Assembly (NCBI GenBank): GCA_963726615.1
Contig: CAVSCX010000005.1
Coordinates: 58,613 to 122,612, forward strand
DNA from: CAWDZK01 sp963726615
GTDB lineage: Bacteria > Actinomycetota > Actinomycetes > JACCUZ01
Direction of reading: 5' to 3'
Length of the DNA: 64,000 nucleotides
Below the pieces are notes generated by a model. The model did not search any database. It saw only the letters and a program-made list of their open reading frames with translations, and was not told the origin of the DNA. Within the stretch, counting starts at the first letter, position 1, and every line of letters starts with the position of its first letter. Made by a program: the position numbers and the translations under genes. Below, piece by piece: positions 60,953 through 64,000 of the stretch.

Positions 60953-62494
60953 GTGAGCGAGCCCAGCGTGCCGGCAGCCGAGCCGGGCCCCGCCGACCGG
61001 GTCGAGCCGGTGCCCGCCGACCAGTTCGAGCAGATGCGGGTACGCCGGGACAAGCTCGACCGGATCCGCGCGCGCGGCGTCGACCCGTACCCCGTGCACT
61101 TCCCGCGGACGACGACGCTGGCCGACCTCCGCGCCGCCCACCCCGGCCTGGAGCCGGACCAGCAGACCGGGGTCCGGGTCGGAGTCACCGGCCGGGTCGT
61201 CCTTTCCCGCACCGGCGGCAAGCTGTGCTTCGCCACGGTGCGCGACGGTACCGGCGAGCTGCAGGTGATGGTGTCCCTCGACGGCGTGGGCGAGCAGGCC
61301 CTCGCCGAGTGGAAGTCCGACGTCGACCTCGGCGACTACGTCGGGGTCGAGGGCGAGGTGATCAGCTCCCGCCGCGGCGAGCTCTCGGTCCAGGCGAGCA
61401 GCTGGACGATGCTGGCGAAGGCGCTGCGCCCGCTGCCGGACAAGCACAAGGGGCTCACCGACCCCGAGGCCAGGGTCAGGCTGCGCTACGTCGACCTTGC
61501 GGTCAACGCCGACAGCAGGCAGATGGTCCGCAACCGCGCGACGGTGCTGAGGTCCGTGCGCAGCACGATGGACCGCCACGACTTCCTCGAGGTCGAGACG
61601 CCGCTGCTGCAGCCGCTGTACGGCGGTGCAGCGGCGCGCCCGTTCGCGACCCACCTCAACGCGTTCGACCAGCCGATGTACCTGCGGATCGCGATCGAGC
61701 TCTACCTCAAGCGGCTCGTCGTCGGCGGCCTCGACCGGGTGTACGAGATCGGGCGCAACTTCCGCAACGAGGGCGTCGACTCCACCCACAGCCCGGAGTT
61801 CACGATGCTCGAGGTGTATGAGGCCTACGGCGACTACGGCACGATGGCGGAGCTCACGAAGGAGATCGTCGTCGACGCCGCACGCGCACTCGGCTCGACC
61901 GTGGTGCCCGACGGTCGTGGCGGCGAGATCGACCTCGAGGGCGAATGGCGGCACCTGCCCATCCTCGAGTCGGTGTCCGAGGCCGTCGGCCAGGAGGTCG
62001 ACGTCGACACTCCGGTCGAGGTGCTGCGCAAGCTCGCCGACAAGCACGACGTCGCGCTGCAGCCGGCTTGGAACGCGGCCGAGGTCGTCGTCGAGCTCTA
62101 CGAGCAGCTGGTCGAGGACCAGCTGCTGCAGCCGACGTTCGTCACCGACTACCCGGCCGAGGTCAAGCCGCTGGCCAAGCCGCACCGGTCGAAGCCGGGA
62201 CTGGTCGAGGCGTGGGACCTCATCATCGGCGGTGTCGAGCTCGCACCGGCCTACTCCGAGCTCAACGACCCGGTCGAGCAGCGCCGCCGCCTTGTCGAGC
62301 AGTCGCTCAAGGCGGCGGGCGGCGACCCCGAGGCGATGAACCTCGACGAGGACTTCCTGCGCGCGATGGAGTACGGCATGCCCCCGCAGGGTGGCATGGG
62401 CCTCGGCATCGACCGGTTGATCCGGCTGCTCACCGGCGTCCCGTCACTGCGCGACACCATCGCTTTCCCGCTGCTCAAGCCGGAAGGAGCCTGA
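60953..62494 (+). CDS. lysS: Lysyl-tRNA synthetase, class II
   Basis: Charges tRNA-Lys. 513 residues from GTG 60953. The N-terminal OB fold includes VTGRVVLSRTGGKLCFATVR; motif 1 lies near FLEVETPLLQPLYGGAAARP; motif 2 is YEIGRNFRNEGVDSTHSPEF; motif 3 is GLGIDRLIRLLTG near the C terminus. Position next to lsr2 is typical of actinobacteria. A 39-residue membrane peptide gene begins 2 bp after the stop. Confidence 0.96.
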   Translation: MSEPSVPAAEPGPADRVEPVPADQFEQMRVRRDKLDRIRARGVDPYPVHFPRTTTLADLRAAHPGLEPDQQTGVRVGVTGRVVLSRTGGKLCFATVRDGTGELQVMVSLDGVGEQALAEWKSDVDLGDYVGVEGEVISSRRGELSVQASSWTMLAKALRPLPDKHKGLTDPEARVRLRYVDLAVNADSRQMVRNRATVLRSVRSTMDRHDFLEVETPLLQPLYGGAAARPFATHLNAFDQPMYLRIAIELYLKRLVVGGLDRVYEIGRNFRNEGVDSTHSPEFTMLEVYEAYGDYGTMAELTKEIVVDAARALGSTVVPDGRGGEIDLEGEWRHLPILESVSEAVGQEVDVDTPVEVLRKLADKHDVALQPAWNAAEVVVELYEQLVEDQLLQPTFVTDYPAEVKPLAKPHRSKPGLVEAWDLIIGGVELAPAYSELNDPVEQRRRLVEQSLKAAGGDPEAMNLDEDFLRAMEYGMPPQGGMGLGIDRLIRLLTGVPSLRDTIAFPLLKPEGA

Positions 62495-62495
62495 C

Positions 62496-62615
62496 GTGTC
62501 CGTCCTCGCCGCCCTGCTGCCGCCGGTCATCGTCTGCGCCGCGTTCGTGGCGATCGTCATCGGGGTGAAGAGGTACGCCGACAAGGAGAGCCGCGAGGAG
62601 CGCGAAGAACGCTGA
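62496..62615 (+). CDS. 39-residue single-helix membrane peptide
   Basis: GTG at 62496 with GGAAGGAG overlapping the lysS end. The translation has one hydrophobic helix (VLAALLPPVIVCAAFVAIVI) followed by a charged tail GVKRYADKESREEREER. Small proteins of this form directly after lysS are common in actinobacteria. The function is unknown; it is too short for most gene finders. Confidence 0.65.
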   Translation: MSVLAALLPPVIVCAAFVAIVIGVKRYADKESREEREER

Positions 62616-62701
62616 GGAAACAGCCGGGCATTTCCCCGCCACCCGATAGGACAATTCCGGGAAAGGCGAGTTTGCATTTCCGCCCGCGGCTGTTCCGAGC
62701 T

Positions 62702-62737
62702 ATTGTCGGCCGGGAATCCGAATTCCCTGCCGATAAT
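62702..62737. promoter_or_regulatory. Palindromic site upstream of lsr2
   Basis: Symmetric 36-base sequence: TCGGC (62706-62710) and GGGAAT (62712-62717) mirror ATTCCC (62722-62727) and GCCGA (62729-62733) around CCGA, with one mismatch; the symmetry extends outward (ATTG/TAAT). GATAAT at 62732-62737 could be a -10. The 138-base leader is clearly more AT-rich than its surroundings. Confidence 0.45.
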
Positions 62738-62753
62738 GCATTGGAGATAGCCC

Positions 62754-63083
62754 GTGGCGCAGAAGGTGCAGGTCATCCTGGTCGACGACGTGGACGGCGG
62801 CTCGGCCGACGAGACCGTCTCGTTCGCGCTGGACGGGGTCGGTTACGAGATCGACCTGAGCGACGCCAACGCCGCCGCCTTCCGCGAGTCGCTGGCCCGG
62901 TACGTCGGACTTGCCCGGCGGGTCGGCGGCCGCGCCGCCGCGGGCCGCGGAACGGCCCGGCGCAAGAGCGGTGACAACCGGACCGCCCAGATCCGCGAGT
63001 GGGCCCGGTCCAACGGTCAGCAGGTCAACGAGCGCGGGCGGATCCCGCGCACCGTCGTCGAGGCCTACGAGAAGGCGCACTGA
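62754..63083 (+). CDS. lsr2: Lsr2-type nucleoid-associated protein
   Basis: Histone-like protein that bridges DNA and silences AT-rich, often foreign genes, the actinobacterial counterpart of H-NS. 109 residues from GTG (GGAGATAGCCC upstream). The N-terminal oligomerisation domain MAQKVQVILVDDVDGGSADE and FALDGVGYEIDLS is followed by a basic linker and the C-terminal AT-hook-like motif IREWARSNGQQVNERGRIP with the RGR core. The AT-rich leader is consistent with autoregulation. Confidence 0.95.
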   Translation: MAQKVQVILVDDVDGGSADETVSFALDGVGYEIDLSDANAAAFRESLARYVGLARRVGGRAAAGRGTARRKSGDNRTAQIREWARSNGQQVNERGRIPRTVVEAYEKAH

Positions 63084-63102
63084 GGCCGCGCGCCGCACGG
63101 CA

Positions 63103-63135
63103 GAGGGCCGGCACCGGCGAGCGGTGCCGGCCCTC
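63103..63135. terminator. Bidirectional hairpin terminator
   Basis: A perfect 14-bp stem, GAGGGCCGGCACCG at 63103-63116 with its complement at 63122-63135, loop GCGAG. It lies between the convergent ends of lsr2 (63083) and the glycosyltransferase (63145). No T-tract. Confidence 0.8.
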
Positions 63136-63144
63136 GAGGCGTCC

Positions 63145-64000
63145 TCAGGTGGTCGGCCCGACCGTCGTGCCCGGGGTCAGGTCGTAGACGGTGGTGCCAT
63201 CCACCGTCTGGCCGGTGAAGTTCGCCGCGACCCAGGCTGCGATCTCCGAGGACGCCGAGGAGCCGCCGTTCTGGCCGCCGAAGCCGCCGCCGCCGACGAA
63301 GTAATGGACCTGCCCGGCCCCGACGTAGGCCTGGAACTGCGCCAGCGTCGGTGACGGGTCGCTGCCGTTGAACCCACCGATGGCCATCACCGGCAGACCG
63401 GTCGCGAGCTGGTAGCCGGAGGCGTTGTTGGAGCCCACCGCTGCGGCCACCCAGGTGTACGACGACGCGTCGGCGCTCAGCAGAGCGGCCATCTCGGTGC
63501 TGACCGTCGACCCGCCGAGCAGGCCGCCCGCCGCCCCGCCCCCGGTGCCCGGGCCGCCGGCGCCACCGCCGGGCGTCCCCGTGAGGCCGCCGGCCTGGGG
63601 TCCGGTTCCGGCCGTCCCACCCGGGCCACCTGCCCCGCCGCCGGGCGCCCCGCCACGGCCGAACCCGGCGCCGGCCACGGTCGGCCCCGCCGTGGGGATC
63701 GATCCGCTGTGCGGGGTGGCGGCGGTCTGCACGGCATACGCCGCCGGGCCGGCCAGCGAGACGACAAGCGCGAGCCCGGCCACCGCCGCGGCCACCCGTG
63801 CCGGCATCAGCGTCACGGCGACCAGTGCGAGCGCCGTGAGCAGTCCCACGACCAGCACCAAAGGTGCCAGCCAGGGCACGAAGCCGCTGCTGCGCTGCAG
63901 CAGGACATAGGACCACGCCGCCGTCACCCCGACGGTCAGCGCGAGCGCCGCACCCGCGGCCGGGCGCCGCCGCTCCCGCCAGAGGACGGTGGCACCGATG
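63145..64000 (-). CDS. Membrane glycosyltransferase (GT39/ArnT-like), C-terminal part
   Basis: The C-terminal ~285 residues of a polytopic protein whose frame continues past base 64000. It has helices such as VPWLAPLVLVVGLLTALALV and VAAAVAGLALVVSLAGPAAY, a long Gly/Ala-rich linker (about 50 residues) and a C-terminal soluble domain with SYTWVAAAVGSNNASGYQLA, LPVMAIGGFNGSDPSPTLAQ, VHYFVGGGGFGG and EIAAWVAANFTGQTVDG. This matches the YkcB-like group of dolichyl-phosphate-mannose-type glycosyltransferases, which transfer sugars from a lipid carrier outside the membrane. The N-terminal catalytic part is not in the window. Confidence 0.85.
   Translation of the reverse strand, partial: IGATVLWRERRRPAAGAALALTVGVTAAWSYVLLQRSSGFVPWLAPLVLVVGLLTALALVAVTLMPARVAAAVAGLALVVSLAGPAAYAVQTAATPHSGSIPTAGPTVAGAGFGRGGAPGGGAGGPGGTAGTGPQAGGLTGTPGGGAGGPGTGGGAAGGLLGGSTVSTEMAALLSADASSYTWVAAAVGSNNASGYQLATGLPVMAIGGFNGSDPSPTLAQFQAYVGAGQVHYFVGGGGFGGQNGGSSASSEIAAWVAANFTGQTVDGTTVYDLTPGTTVGPTT

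Overview
The window is a high-GC actinobacterial chromosome segment. The evidence is dense GTG/ATG starts, many 4-bp stop/start overlaps, and a gene set typical of Actinomycetes: bldG, a thymidylate kinase with an N-terminal MFS domain, a lysine-tailed topoisomerase I without zinc fingers, lsr2 next to lysS, coaX, DUF3180, DUF2342 and DUF1684. It could be from a Frankiales, Geodermatophilales or Kineosporiales type lineage, but the sequence alone does not fix the genus. I saw no phage, insertion sequence, integrase or CRISPR array.

Layout. 1-13.6 kb: a partial DEAD/DEAH helicase (-), then bldG and an anti-sigma-like partner, the H+-pyrophosphatase hppA, a methyltransferase, topA, the MFS-dTMP kinase fusion and holB. 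13.6-21.2 kb: a large LuxR/AAA regulator divergent from a small repeat-bearing exported protein, glpD, a secreted peptidase-like lipoprotein, tRNA-Thr(CGT) and an SRPBCC protein. 21.4-28.7 kb: a GNAT enzyme, a glycoamylase-like enzyme with RTX repeats, an FAD oxidoreductase, a coiled-coil protein, an NlpC/P60 endopeptidase and a membrane protein. 28.7-39.5 kb: ppa, dacB, DUF2342, tilS, hpt, ftsH and the folate operon folE-folP-(NTF2)-folB-folK-DUF3180. 39.6-45 kb: a PadR-membrane protein unit and an OpuB/OpuC-type osmolyte ABC transporter. 45-56.4 kb: DUF1684, an orphan nuoD, two PH-domain proteins, a P450, a MidA/NDUFAF7-type methyltransferase, an ECF sigma factor with its membrane partner, a PIG-L enzyme, DUF1810, a broken RibD-C-type reductase and an RTX protein. 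56.4-64 kb: a ZIP gene fragment and a full ZIP gene, an AOC-barrel protein, DUF2520-panC-coaX, lysS, a 39-residue membrane peptide, lsr2 and a partial glycosyltransferase.

Working together. The topA-tmk-holB run serves replication. The ftsH-fol run makes tetrahydrofolate. Panto-/CoA synthesis (DUF2520-panC-coaX) leads into lysS. Envelope remodelling is covered by dacB and NlpC/P60, and osmolyte uptake by the divergent ABC locus.

Most notable non-routine signals: (1) a three-copy intergenic element of about 95 bp, each copy folding into three hairpins with compensatory changes; (2) an osmolyte-binding lipoprotein whose C-terminal lobe segment lies at the N terminus, i.e. a circular permutation; (3) a 26-bp tandem array made from the 3' end of nuoD, with a smaller parallel at ppa; (4) an orphan nuoD about 3 kb from a relative of the methyltransferase that modifies the NuoD homologue in mitochondria; (5) a sigma-factor partner protein with a SecD-like P1-head domain.
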